Positions 1 to 8,937 of a stretch of DNA of 64,000 nucleotides are shown here, in pieces; position 1 is the stretch's first letter, and every line of letters begins with the position of its first letter. This DNA is from Oscillatoria salina IIICB1 (GTDB lineage Bacteria; Cyanobacteriota; Cyanobacteriia; Cyanobacteriales; SIO1D9). The notes beneath the pieces were generated by a model. That model had not been told where the DNA came from and made no database searches. It saw nothing but the letters and a program-made list of their open reading frames with translations. Position numbers and translations under genes: made by a program. The stretch covers positions 1-64,000 of the forward strand of contig NZ_JAAHBQ010000008.1 of the NCBI RefSeq assembly GCF_020144665.1. The letters run 5' to 3'.

Positions 1-115
1 CTACCACTCCCCGATAAACTACAGTGCGTTTACCCAGGTAAAGTTCCTCTATTAAACGGTATTTACCTAACCGTTGATTTAAATGGATGACCTCTTGTGG
101 ATTATTTTCTTTCAT
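1..115 (-). CDS. Serine/threonine protein kinase N-terminus (partial, runs off left edge)
   Basis: An ATG at 115 opens a frame that is still open at base 1, giving 38 codons. The residues after the first 15 (GKYRLIEELYLGKRTVVYRG) match the start of a Hanks-type kinase domain, where the glycine-rich loop is replaced by an L-x-G-x-R-T-x-V-Y-R-G pattern. In cyanobacteria this N-terminus is typical of very large kinases that continue with an AAA ATPase, GAF and histidine kinase domains. That architecture is inferred from the family; only the N-lobe is visible here. The catalytic loop lies outside the window. Confidence 0.6.
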   Translation of the reverse strand, partial: MKENNPQEVIHLNQRLGKYRLIEELYLGKRTVVYRGVV

Positions 116-640
116 ATCAAGAATTGTAATTATCTGACAATGGGTAGTTGAGTTTACCCTCGGTAGCTGAATCGCTCGATTAAAAGCCCTTGGGTAGTCT
201 TTTTATTGTAAGAAGAAGTTGTGAAAAACTTGTGAAGGTCATCCTCGTAAAACTAAGAGATTTTCTAATAGCAACATTAGCTAAGAAAATACAGATAATC
301 GTGATTATTATTTTCTTGAATGGCGATCGGGACTAAGAGTTTTGTTAGATTAGAAGCGAAAATTTTCCGAAAAGCTTTCTGAGTTTTCAATCCAAGCCCC
401 ACGGTCAGCAATAAGCGGTAGATTCGGGTTAAACAGTACCATGAAACCGCAAAGCTGAACGATAGATTCTTCCAGTAGCGATCGCCCCGTCAAGATCTAA
501 GACTAGTAAACGAATGTCTATTGGTAGTACGTTAGTTAAGAGGTTTGAGGTGGGTTGTGGAGTTGTGGGTTGGAATTCTCCACTCAGCGATCGCCTTTCA
601 ATTCTACTGATAACCGAATCACTGGTAAAAGGCGGAGGTT
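116..640. other. Gene-poor intergenic region between divergent genes
   Basis: This 525-base stretch separates the leftward kinase from the rightward CDF-like gene, so it should hold both promoters. It carries several CGATCG cores of HIP1 type. No convincing coding frame, hairpin terminator or RNA gene was seen. The overlapping frame opening at 514 runs into the next gene out of frame and has no recognisable protein features. Confidence 0.5.
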
Positions 641-1546
641 ATGTCCCAAGGAAAAAATTCCTACCAGACGAGTCGTTTGGTATTGTTAGCGATGCTCTGG
701 CTGACTATATTTGTCTTGTCAGTCAAAATTTTTGCTGCTTGGAAGACGTTCTCGCTGACTTTGTTGTCTCAATCGTTACATACTTTAATCGCTGGTTTTA
801 GCATTCTTTTAAGCTTACTAGCCGCGATCGCAACCGATCGTCCTTCTGGACGCGAAATTTACGGTCACGGGAAAAAAGAAACGGCGATCGCGTTTCTTTT
901 GGCGGTATTTTTTGGCTTTGCTTGTTTGCATTTACTCTGGATGTCTGGAGTCCAACTAATTAGTGCGTTGCAACAAGAAACTCCCCAAATCTCGGTCGAG
1001 GTTACTCTTCCTCTGATTCAGATGTTAGGAGTAATTGTCTTCACTAACTTAGCTTTTGCGATTCTGGGTTCGATCGAAGCGAGAATTTTACGCAATCCCA
1101 GTCTGCGTTTGAATAGTCAACAGCTACTCAAAGATGCTGGCTTAACTTTCTTGGTTTTGGGTAGTTTCTTAGGAATCTGGTGGGGTTTAATTTGGGTTGA
1201 CCTTTTGCTACCATTTTTTCTCATTCTCTTGGCAGTGTCGAGTTTTCGACAAACTCTGCTCCGACAATTACCTTTAATGGTCGAACAAGTCGCGATCGCC
1301 CCAGAAGTCCTCGCCAAAATTGCTTACTCTACTGGTGCAGTCAGTCAGTGCGATCGCGTTCAGTCACGAGGAATTGTCGGTCGTTTTGTTTACGTGCAAA
1401 TGCACTTGGTTCTCTATTCTGAATTTGCTGACGCTGCGGGATCTCTGGCTGAAGAAATCGAAGCTAGTATTCGAGAACGTTTTGGTCCAGTGCAAATTAC
1501 TTTTTTCATCGATCGTGAAGATCCCGAAGATGAAGAACTGGATTAA
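641..1546 (+). CDS. Cation-efflux (CDF)-like membrane protein with degenerate metal site
   Basis: 301 residues with about six hydrophobic segments (roughly 12-33, 40-62, 81-108, 122-145, 163-183, 184-203) and a C-terminal soluble domain (about 215-290), the layout of cation diffusion facilitators. A GHGKKE motif at 75-80 matches the conserved YGHG-K/R-x-E element after TM2. The four metal-binding positions are poorly kept: TM2 has His47 but Ala51 where Asp is expected, and TM5 has Gln161 in place of His/Asp with Asp165 retained. Zinc or manganese export by the usual mechanism is therefore uncertain. GGAGG lies just before the ATG. It converges on the peptidoglycan-binding gene with only 9 bases between them. 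Confidence 0.75.
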   Translation: MSQGKNSYQTSRLVLLAMLWLTIFVLSVKIFAAWKTFSLTLLSQSLHTLIAGFSILLSLLAAIATDRPSGREIYGHGKKETAIAFLLAVFFGFACLHLLWMSGVQLISALQQETPQISVEVTLPLIQMLGVIVFTNLAFAILGSIEARILRNPSLRLNSQQLLKDAGLTFLVLGSFLGIWWGLIWVDLLLPFFLILLAVSSFRQTLLRQLPLMVEQVAIAPEVLAKIAYSTGAVSQCDRVQSRGIVGRFVYVQMHLVLYSEFADAAGSLAEEIEASIRERFGPVQITFFIDREDPEDEELD

Positions 1547-1555
1547 TTTAAATGA

Positions 1556-2251
1556 CTACCTTTGGTTTAATAGCGCCCTCCAAGTCGCAGGTCCGACAAC
1601 TCCATCTATTTCTAAGCCAAATTTTTCTTGCGCTGCTTTGACAGCCGCTAAGGTTTCCGTTCCAAAATCGCCATCAGCTAACCCTTCCAGAAAGCCCAGA
1701 GTACGGAGTCGTTGTTGCAACTGAGTAACTGCTGGTCCGCGCATTCCCTCTCGCAAAATCGGTAAAGTTACTGCGGCTGAGGAGGAAGTAGCGACGGTGG
1801 CTTGATTTTCATCTTCGTTATTCGTCGTTACAATTGTCGCCGCAGGAGCAGTATTTTCGTTATTACTCGCACTCGGCGACGGCGATGCAGTTGCAGTTGT
1901 TTGGGGTGGAGTCATCGGAAATAAGCGATTCCAAGTGGTTTGACCCACGATCCCATCAACATTTAAACCTGCGGCTTGTTGAAATTTAGACACAGCAATT
2001 ACGGTACTTTCAGCATAAGTACCGTCTACAGTATCCTCAAAGTACCCTAACAGCTTTAATGCTGCTTGAATTTGAGATACTTCGGTTCCCCTAGAACCAA
2101 CTCTTAAGGTTGGGCGATTAATTTGGGTTGAGGTATTTGGCTGGGCGAAAATAGGTTGAAGGGGAAATAGTGGCAGCGTGGCTACTAATCCAAGGGAAAG
2201 TAAACTCTGCCAAATTTTTACCTGTGGGAATGGTTTTTCTTTGCGGTTCAT
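1556..2251 (-). CDS. Exported peptidoglycan-binding protein with two PG_binding_1 domains
   Basis: 231 residues. An N-terminal basic stretch and hydrophobic core (13-35, ending IFAQ) form a signal peptide. Two PG_binding_1 repeats follow at about 48-111 and 164-230; each has the L-R-x-G-x-x-G-x-x-V-x-x-L-Q start and the DG-x-x-G-x-x-T-W end. A Ser/Thr/Ala/Asn-rich linker (about 112-162) separates them. No catalytic domain is present, so it probably only anchors to the cell wall, or a partner enzyme supplies activity. It is transcribed toward the CDF-like gene and has its own upstream region. Confidence 0.85.
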   Translation of the reverse strand: MNRKEKPFPQVKIWQSLLSLGLVATLPLFPLQPIFAQPNTSTQINRPTLRVGSRGTEVSQIQAALKLLGYFEDTVDGTYAESTVIAVSKFQQAAGLNVDGIVGQTTWNRLFPMTPPQTTATASPSPSASNNENTAPAATIVTTNNEDENQATVATSSSAAVTLPILREGMRGPAVTQLQQRLRTLGFLEGLADGDFGTETLAAVKAAQEKFGLEIDGVVGPATWRALLNQR

Positions 2252-2338
2252 CTCATCCCTCGTTACTTGTTGGACGATCGAAAAAGTTAATCAAATTATA
2301 TTTAACATTTGCTGGAAGGAAAGAAAAACCAAATTGCC

Positions 2339-3637
2339 TCATTGGGGTAGGGAATGTCCTTCGACTGCTTCTGCTGGTCCAACTATCGATAAGTAGGGAG
2401 ATTCGTGAAAATAGCGACAAGCTACTTGTTGAGCAATTTCTGGGGTAATATTAGCGATCGCGTTCTGAAAATAACTGTCAAATTCAATTCCTAAGCCAAT
2501 TGTTTCATACCAACCGAAAATTTGTGCGATTTCGGAATTGCTTTGCTTACCTAGGGCATATTGTCCTAAGAGTTTATTTTTTGCTGCTTGTAGTTCCTCT
2601 GCGGTTAACTCAGTTTGACAAAGGCGTTTGAGTTCTGTGTGTAACCCCTCAATTGATGTGGCTGTATTTCCTGGTGCTGTCCCGATATAAACTACAAAGT
2701 TAGATTTGTCCATCCTCGTCGGATAAAAAGCCGAGACATCGTAAGCTAATCCTCGCTTTTCCCGTAATTCCACAAATAACCGACTCGAAAGTCCGTTCCC
2801 CAGATAAGTATTCAACAATTTCAGCGCAAAATAATCTTTCTCTTTGATTGAGGGAGTCAGATAACCCAGCATGATAATTGACTGCTGAGTTTCTTGCGGT
2901 GTGATTTCTAGAGAAGGTTGAGAAGTTAACTCAGCTAACTTTGGTATGGGTAATGAGGTGTTCGGAGCTTGCCAATCGCCAAAAGTATGCTCTACTAATT
3001 TAACTGCCTCTGCTTGTGTCAAACGACCCGACAAGCTAATCACCATGTTATCGGGACGAAAATAAATTTGGTGGTGTTGTTCTAAATCAGCACGACTCAA
3101 ACCGGAAACAGTTTCTTCTCTACCTAAGATTGAGACACCATAAGGATGATGGGGATACATTGCTTGTCGTAGTTGGTTGAAAGCAACGTTAAAAGGTTGT
3201 TCTTGCTGGGAGCGAATGTTTTGTAAGCTGAGATTTTTTTCTAATTCTACTTCTTCGGTCGGGAAAGTCGGCGATCGCAACATCTGTGCTGTTAGCTGTA
3301 ACATTTGAGCAAAATCAGCCGAAACTGTTTTTAAACTCACTAAAAAATAATCTGACGCTGCATCTGCACCCAGACTTGCTCCCACAGATTCAACTTTTTC
3401 CGCAATTTCTAACGAAGATAGTTCTCCACATCCTTTAGTTATTGTCGCTGACAGCAGGTGAGCGCGTCCAGCCGCCTCTCTTGCTTCCCCAGTTGCACCT
3501 GCATTTTTGAAAAAAATTCGCCCAGCAACAATATCTGCTGCCATATTTTCGGCGGAAATTACAGTGATACCGTTGTTTAACACGCAGCGATTAATTTTTT
3601 GCTTTGGCTGTCTAGTTGTTGGGGATTTTTGGTGCAT
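2339..3637 (-). CDS. M16 family peptidase-like protein, non-catalytic subunit
   Basis: An insulinase/processing-peptidase family protein of 432 residues from the ATG at 3637. A TTG nine codons upstream would extend it, but GAGAG lies just before this ATG. The zinc motif HxxEH is broken: it reads H60-L-L-S63-A64, so the glutamate and second histidine are missing. The C-terminal M16 half keeps the R/Y-type segment around 291-305 (LREKRGLAYDVSAFY), usual in the substrate-binding subunit. It lies downstream of, and co-directional with, the catalytic M16 gene at 3920-5194. In bacterial M16B pairs the inactive and active subunits form a heterodimer, which is the inferred role. Confidence 0.88.
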   Translation of the reverse strand: MHQKSPTTRQPKQKINRCVLNNGITVISAENMAADIVAGRIFFKNAGATGEAREAAGRAHLLSATITKGCGELSSLEIAEKVESVGASLGADAASDYFLVSLKTVSADFAQMLQLTAQMLRSPTFPTEEVELEKNLSLQNIRSQQEQPFNVAFNQLRQAMYPHHPYGVSILGREETVSGLSRADLEQHHQIYFRPDNMVISLSGRLTQAEAVKLVEHTFGDWQAPNTSLPIPKLAELTSQPSLEITPQETQQSIIMLGYLTPSIKEKDYFALKLLNTYLGNGLSSRLFVELREKRGLAYDVSAFYPTRMDKSNFVVYIGTAPGNTATSIEGLHTELKRLCQTELTAEELQAAKNKLLGQYALGKQSNSEIAQIFGWYETIGLGIEFDSYFQNAIANITPEIAQQVACRYFHESPYLSIVGPAEAVEGHSLPQ

Positions 3638-3835
3638 TATTTCTCTCGTCAAATAGTCAAGCAAAGTTGCTTGAGTTTTTCTGTTCTATTTTCGCTCAAA
3701 CTCTTTTGTACTGTATCATTTGCTTCCTAATTTTGACATCTGAACTCTGGAGAGAGAAAGATTGCCAAAATTTTCTTATCATAATCAAAATATTTTGTCA
3801 AACCCCAGTTAAATTAATTATTTTTTTTTAACATC

Positions 3836-3858
3836 AAAAGGTGCGTTCGGAACGCACC
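3836..3858 (-). terminator. Hairpin with short T-run after catalytic M16 gene
   Basis: GGTGCGTT (3840-3847) and AACGCACC (3851-3858) form a perfect 8-bp stem with a CGG loop. Reading leftward it is followed by TTTTG. It lies between the two M16 genes, so it may terminate or attenuate the upstream catalytic gene. On the plus strand the hairpin is followed by an A-run, which does not suit termination in that direction. Confidence 0.5.
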
Positions 3859-3919
3859 TCAAAAAAATTAATCTTCTCTTTATTTTAAAAATGAAGATTG
3901 TGGCGTATTTAATTCTCGA

Positions 3920-5194
3920 TTACATCGGTTTTAACACTGTGGCTGCATAACGTTCTGGAGAAAGATATTGACGAGCAAATCGTTGAATATCTTCTACTTT
4001 CACAGCACGAATCTTGTCTGGATAAGTAACCGAGGTTTCTGGTGTAGCGATCGCATTATAGTAACCGTATAAACCAGCTAGTTGTCCTGGAGTTTCCGTC
4101 GAGAAAGCATAATCATTACATAAAAGCCGTTGCGATCGGGTTAATTCCGCTTCTGTAATTGATTTTTCCTGCAATTCCCAGAGGAGATCGCGCAAAATTT
4201 CTTCGACTACCTCGACATATTCTGGCAGTAACCAAGCATTAATCGTCAATAAACTCGAATCACGCTGTAAAGAAAAATCACTGCTAATATCCAAAACTAA
4301 TTGTTGTTCCTCCCGTAATTGTCTCACCAAACGCGAAGAACGACCGCTCGCTAACACTGCTGAAAGTAAATCTAAACCAAAAGCATTATCTAAATTATCT
4401 ACTCCCGGTCCGCTCCAACCCAGCGACAAACGAGCTATTTCTAATCTTGGCAAACCCAGTTCGAGCCGGCGAATTTCTGTTAGTGGCGGTTCGGCTTCAA
4501 CGATCGTTGGAGGACATTCCGAGCGCGTAGTAAACTCGCTAAAAGCTTGCTCAACCAAATTTAACGCTGTTTCTTGTTCGACGCCACCAACAATCACCAC
4601 TGTCATATTTTCTGGTTGGTAATGAGTAGCGTGAAAACAGCGCATCATATTCGGTGAATGCTGCAATAATATTCCTTCTTCTCCTAAAATCGAACGCCCG
4701 TAGGGATGACGTTGATACAAACACTGACATAACGCTTGGAAACCCAACCAATCGGGATCGTCATAACTACTATGCAGTTCTTCTAAAACTACATCTCGTT
4801 CGCGGAAAAATTCCTCATCAGGGATGCTAGCGTGTAAGAGAATATCTGCCAAACAAGCTAAAGTTTCCGGTAAATAACGAGCGGCTGTAGTCAAGAAAAA
4901 GTGAGCATAATCGTGGCTAGTAGCCGCATTTGCCATCCCACCACTATTTTCAATGATGCGATCGAATATTCCCGGAGCAGTATTTTTACTGCCTTTAAAA
5001 ATCATGTGTTCCAAAAAATGAGCCATTCCCGACCATTCTTCGGGTTCCGCGATCGCTCCCGCTCTTACCCAAACATCAACGACGACTACAGGCGTAGCTG
5101 GCAAGTGCTGGTGGATAATAGTTAAGCCATTGCCTAGTTTAAAGATTTGTGCTGGAAACGCGATCTGGTTGCTTCGCTCTGATAATAGTTGCAA
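3920..5194 (-). CDS. M16 family zinc metallopeptidase, catalytic subunit
   Basis: 424 residues with an intact inverted zinc motif H59-F-L-E62-H63 and a downstream Glu near 139 (RERDVVLEE), the HxxEH-x76-E arrangement of active M16 peptidases. The C-terminal half carries the SSRLVRQLREEQ region. The start is TTG, preceded by GAGAG at close spacing. No ATG precedes the conserved NGLTIIHQHLP strand, so TTG is the best start. It pairs with the inactive subunit immediately downstream. Activity is probably processing or degradation of peptides, and no signal peptide is evident. Confidence 0.9.
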   Translation of the reverse strand: MQLLSERSNQIAFPAQIFKLGNGLTIIHQHLPATPVVVVDVWVRAGAIAEPEEWSGMAHFLEHMIFKGSKNTAPGIFDRIIENSGGMANAATSHDYAHFFLTTAARYLPETLACLADILLHASIPDEEFFRERDVVLEELHSSYDDPDWLGFQALCQCLYQRHPYGRSILGEEGILLQHSPNMMRCFHATHYQPENMTVVIVGGVEQETALNLVEQAFSEFTTRSECPPTIVEAEPPLTEIRRLELGLPRLEIARLSLGWSGPGVDNLDNAFGLDLLSAVLASGRSSRLVRQLREEQQLVLDISSDFSLQRDSSLLTINAWLLPEYVEVVEEILRDLLWELQEKSITEAELTRSQRLLCNDYAFSTETPGQLAGLYGYYNAIATPETSVTYPDKIRAVKVEDIQRFARQYLSPERYAATVLKPM

Positions 5195-5304
5195 TTTTCT
5201 CTCGCCAAGTTCAGAGTTTTATGATATATTACCTTTTTTTAGGTTGGTAATTTAGCATACAGTTATACAGAAAAGTTTAACTTTAAGTCGTAGGAGAGTA
5301 ATAG

Positions 5305-5772
5305 ATGGGAAAAACACCATCAGGAATTAAAGTAGTCAGCGATAATCGCCAAGCCCGCTATCTGTACGAGATTCTGGAAACTTACGAAGCGGGAATTTGC
5401 CTGACAGGGACAGAAATCAAATCAGTGCGGGAGGGAAGAGTGAACTTGCGCGATGGCTACGCGATTCTTCGGGGGGGAGAAGCTTGGTTGCTAAACGTTC
5501 ATATTTCGCCTTATCAAGCGAGTAGCGACTATTTCAACCACGATCCCACACGCAGCCGAAAATTACTGCTGCACCGCCGAGAAATCAATAAACTGATCGG
5601 ACAAGTGCAGCAGAAAGGATTAACATTAGTGCCTTTGAAAATGTATATGAAAGGCAACTGGGCGAAAGTAAGTATTGGCTTGGGTAAAGGTAAAAAGATT
5701 TATGACAAGCGCGAAACGATTAAGAAACGTCAAGATAAGCGAGAGATGGAAAGAGTCATCAAGCGTTATTAA
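5305..5772 (+). CDS. smpB: SsrA-binding protein SmpB
   Basis: 155 residues matching SmpB along its whole length: VSDNRQARYLYEI near the start, the GTEIKSVREGRVNLRDGY core, the LLLHRREI segment, and the basic tail with KKIYDKRETIKKRQDKRE. SmpB binds tmRNA and delivers it to stalled ribosomes for trans-translation. TAGGAGAG precedes the ATG at good spacing. It is divergent from the M16 pair and converges on ictB, whose stop codon lies 3 bases downstream. The tmRNA gene is not in this window. Confidence 0.97.
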   Translation: MGKTPSGIKVVSDNRQARYLYEILETYEAGICLTGTEIKSVREGRVNLRDGYAILRGGEAWLLNVHISPYQASSDYFNHDPTRSRKLLLHRREINKLIGQVQQKGLTLVPLKMYMKGNWAKVSIGLGKGKKIYDKRETIKKRQDKREMERVIKRY

Positions 5773-5775
5773 ACT

Positions 5776-7155
5776 TTAACGACGTTCCGGGAGATTTTCA
5801 CGGCGGTAATAGAAACTAGCAACGATCGCCACCATTAGCCACCAGAGGACATTAATTTGAGGGCGATACCAAACCGTATCGAACAAACCTTGAGCAAGCA
5901 TTCCCGACATGGCGGCTAAAGCTCCCACCAACCAAAAAGCCTCCCGATTCATTGTCTGACGCAGGTGTAAGATCAAACGGACACCTTGATTGTATGTCAC
6001 CACAATCAGCCAGAGAAAAACAGCAAAACCAATAAAGCCTGTTTCGACGACAATCTCCAGAAAAATCGAATAAGCACTCAAAGCAGTGTATTTCGGGCGC
6101 ATATACAGAGGATAGATTTTATTGAAAGCATCATTCCCTGGACCGATGCCAATAATCGGGCGATCGCCGATCATCTCAAACACAGCTTCCCAAACATTGA
6201 GGCGAAAATTATTACTACTATCCTCACGCCCGGCAAAAATAGTCATTACCCGCAAGCGTAAAGGTTCGACAAGCGCGATCCCCAACAGCAAAACACCTGC
6301 CATCGTGCCAAAAACTAGAGGTAGCAACCATTTACGCCAAAAAGGAGAAAGATAAGCATCCCACCAAAAACGTAGTAGCACTCCAAAAGTCAACAATAGC
6401 GCCAACATTCCCATCCAACCGCCGCGACTGTCAGTGTAATACAAGCAAGCCGAATTAACCAATACCATTGTCACAGCTAAAATTCGTGGTAAAAGCCTGC
6501 GCCAGACAAAAACAGCAGCCAGACTAAGCGCGATCGCGCTCATCAGATAACCCGCCAGCAAATTAGGATTACCCAGATAACTATAAACCCTCGTACTTCC
6601 TGCTAGCTCAGAAGTAGGGTCATTCCAAGTCGCCAACTGTTCCACACCAAAACGCTCTTGACGAATGCCATAAAGACTCACCAGCAAAGCCACATGGAGA
6701 TAAACGCCAACGATCCAAGAGCGTAGCCTCTGGTGACGCAAGATCGCCGAACCAAGAGCAAACAGAAGCAAATAAAGAGTTAACTTTTCCCAACCAGAAA
6801 AAGCCGCCGACTTCACCGGAGAAAAAGCCGTCGCCACCGTCGCGATCGCCCAATACAATAACACCAACACATGAATTGGAGTCACCGCAGTCGGCGTATC
6901 ATCCGAAACCGTCAGCAGCATCCAGTAACCAGCACAAGCAATTAACAAAACCCCGATCAAACTTGTTGAGACAAAAGGACTTAGCCCAATAACCAAACTA
7001 ATCAGCAAAGCCCCGATCGGTTCTGCCCATTGTAGCAGCCAGCTACCTTCGCGCCAGAGCCGCAACCAACCCACTAATTTATATAAATAGCTGGAACCGC
7101 ACCAGCGATCGAAGCGCAAATTTGAAAGCGTAAATGTTTGCCAAGCAGCATTCAT
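5776..7155 (-). CDS. ictB: IctB-type polytopic membrane protein (O-antigen ligase-like superfamily)
   Basis: 459 residues from the ATG at 7155; this start matches the family N-terminus (M-x-x-x-WQT-x-T). The longer frame opens with TTG at 7191. About ten hydrophobic segments flank a long periplasmic-type loop carrying the IctB signature VYSYLGNPNLLAGYL, SRGGWMG, then GREDSSNNFR and IGIGPGNDAFNKIYPLY. IctB was proposed to act in bicarbonate accumulation in Synechococcus and Synechocystis. The Wzy_C/O-antigen-ligase fold leaves its biochemical role open. The gene converges on smpB. Confidence 0.92.
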   Translation of the reverse strand: MNAAWQTFTLSNLRFDRWCGSSYLYKLVGWLRLWREGSWLLQWAEPIGALLISLVIGLSPFVSTSLIGVLLIACAGYWMLLTVSDDTPTAVTPIHVLVLLYWAIATVATAFSPVKSAAFSGWEKLTLYLLLFALGSAILRHQRLRSWIVGVYLHVALLVSLYGIRQERFGVEQLATWNDPTSELAGSTRVYSYLGNPNLLAGYLMSAIALSLAAVFVWRRLLPRILAVTMVLVNSACLYYTDSRGGWMGMLALLLTFGVLLRFWWDAYLSPFWRKWLLPLVFGTMAGVLLLGIALVEPLRLRVMTIFAGREDSSNNFRLNVWEAVFEMIGDRPIIGIGPGNDAFNKIYPLYMRPKYTALSAYSIFLEIVVETGFIGFAVFLWLIVVTYNQGVRLILHLRQTMNREAFWLVGALAAMSGMLAQGLFDTVWYRPQINVLWWLMVAIVASFYYRRENLPERR

Positions 7156-7255
7156 GGGTTTGTGATTTGAAGAAATTTTTTCCACTAACAATCTACAACT
7201 TTCAAGTTTAGATTCTTCTTCTTTAAAGACGTAATTTCCAACTCTAATTCTCTCA

Positions 7256-8806
7256 TTATGCTTCTGTTGGCTTCATTTGGGGCAAATTAATCATGTAGCG
7301 ATAGCCATTTTCGCGAGAACCGCGAACAAAAACCGTACCTCCGTGCATTTCCGTAAGATGACAACAAAGTAATAACCCTAAAATTTCCCGCGATTTATCT
7401 GTAGTAGACTTATCCTGAACTTTTTCAGCCTCGATCAAAGCAGCATACAGAGAAGCACTCGATAGAGTCGAACAATTACCCATTTTCACCCCAACAGAAC
7501 CCAAATCGTTTAATCCTTGTGCTTCCAGAACAGTAGAATAAAATTCTTGTTCCGGCAAACCTTCTCCTAACCAAGGGTGAGAAACCCAAACAGCAATATT
7601 CAAGTTTTTATTTTTACGAGAAACGTGAATCCGCACCTCACTACCTGCCTCTGCCGAAGCGATCGTGCTAGCAATTAGATAGTATAGTGCTTGTCGCACC
7701 TTATCTTTATCTAGCAACCAAATTCTATTTCCCGGTTCGACTGATAAACGAATCTCCTGCTGGCGATGCTTTGCTACTCGTTCCAAGTTATTAACTGCTT
7801 GCTGGCAAAGCATTTCAATATCTACAGAATTCAATTCTAATTGTTGAGAATGTTCGTTAGCAATGCCGAGATTGACAATTTCTTCGACTAGTGACAACAG
7901 TCGTTCGCCGCTATTGTGAATGACCTCCAAATATTCCTTCTGTTTGTGAGTTAACGGACCGTAAACTTCCCGCGTTAAAACACTTGTCATACCCATGACA
8001 GAAGTCAAAGGAGTCTTGAGTTCCTGTGCTAGTTGCATTAGCAATTTAGCTTTAATATGGTTGGTTGAGTTGCAGGTAGCCTGAGAATGAGACTCCCATT
8101 CAACTTGATTTGCTTGTGAATGAGTAATCCTCTGTTGGTAAAGAGCATCCCCTAATCCATAAGGGAAAAATGACGAGCATTCAGTTCCTTTAAGCGTCGA
8201 GGAGGAAACAGAAGTTAGTTTCACCAAGCGATTGCGTTCGTGTTCGCTCAAACACCAACGAGCAGTAATTGTCAAAAATTCTACATCACGAGGCGTAAAC
8301 TGGCGAGGCATTGCGTCCATTACTGCTAGCGTACCCAGACAAACTCCTTCTGCTGTCAGCAGGGGAACGCCCAAATAAGCACGTATTCCGTAGTGTTGAG
8401 CTAGGATAGTTTGAGCAAAAACTGGATTAGTTGTAGCATCAGCGATCGCTAAATAGTTTTGAGAGTCCACGACATAACTACAAAATGATTCGTTGCGAGG
8501 TAACTGACGAGACGTCGCTAACTGATTCATTAAGCCAATGCTGGATAAACCTACCGTTGATTTAAGCCACACCACATCTTCAACCATCAAGCCCAAAAAA
8601 CAAATTTGCGCTTCGAGATAGTTAGCCGCAGTTTGAATCGCTTCCTCAAACACTGGAGGTGTCTCAGTTTCTAACAAACCTAAATTTTTCAGAACTGCTA
8701 ATCTTTGCTTTTCTCGCGCAACTGGTGCTAAACCATCTAGACGACAAAAAAGTTTGTGATTGTGGTTAACCATGCTTACCCCTACCCTTACATCTGCTAC
8801 TTGCAT
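7256..8806 (-). CDS. GAF domain protein with degenerate histidine kinase core
   Basis: 516 residues: a GAF domain (about 50-195, with NESFCSYVV and YLGVPLLTAEG), a linker, a HisKA-like helix pair (about 252-310) and a HATPase-like end (about 345-512). The phospho-acceptor position reads LAQ261-ELKTPLTS, with Gln instead of His; the codon is clearly CAG. The N-box lacks its usual Asn pair (RQALYYLIAST) and the G2 box reads ILGLLLCCHLTEMHGG. It is probably a pseudokinase or signalling scaffold rather than an autophosphorylating kinase. An alternative ATG 11 codons in, at 8773, is preceded by AGGGG. No response regulator is adjacent. Confidence 0.8.
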   Translation of the reverse strand: MQVADVRVGVSMVNHNHKLFCRLDGLAPVAREKQRLAVLKNLGLLETETPPVFEEAIQTAANYLEAQICFLGLMVEDVVWLKSTVGLSSIGLMNQLATSRQLPRNESFCSYVVDSQNYLAIADATTNPVFAQTILAQHYGIRAYLGVPLLTAEGVCLGTLAVMDAMPRQFTPRDVEFLTITARWCLSEHERNRLVKLTSVSSSTLKGTECSSFFPYGLGDALYQQRITHSQANQVEWESHSQATCNSTNHIKAKLLMQLAQELKTPLTSVMGMTSVLTREVYGPLTHKQKEYLEVIHNSGERLLSLVEEIVNLGIANEHSQQLELNSVDIEMLCQQAVNNLERVAKHRQQEIRLSVEPGNRIWLLDKDKVRQALYYLIASTIASAEAGSEVRIHVSRKNKNLNIAVWVSHPWLGEGLPEQEFYSTVLEAQGLNDLGSVGVKMGNCSTLSSASLYAALIEAEKVQDKSTTDKSREILGLLLCCHLTEMHGGTVFVRGSRENGYRYMINLPQMKPTEA

Positions 8807-8937
8807 CTCTTGCGCTCTTATAGTGTTTCGGGATTAATTTGCTTATACTTAACTTTCCCGTTTCCGTAGCCACAATCAACATCTTCAGAAATATTGGGGA
8901 TGGGGGAAGGGAGAGGGGGTTATCAGTTAGTCGTTTA

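Noticed and set aside
514-801. Plus-strand frame overlapping the start of the CDF-like gene
   Set aside because: It runs out of frame into a well-supported gene and shows no protein features.
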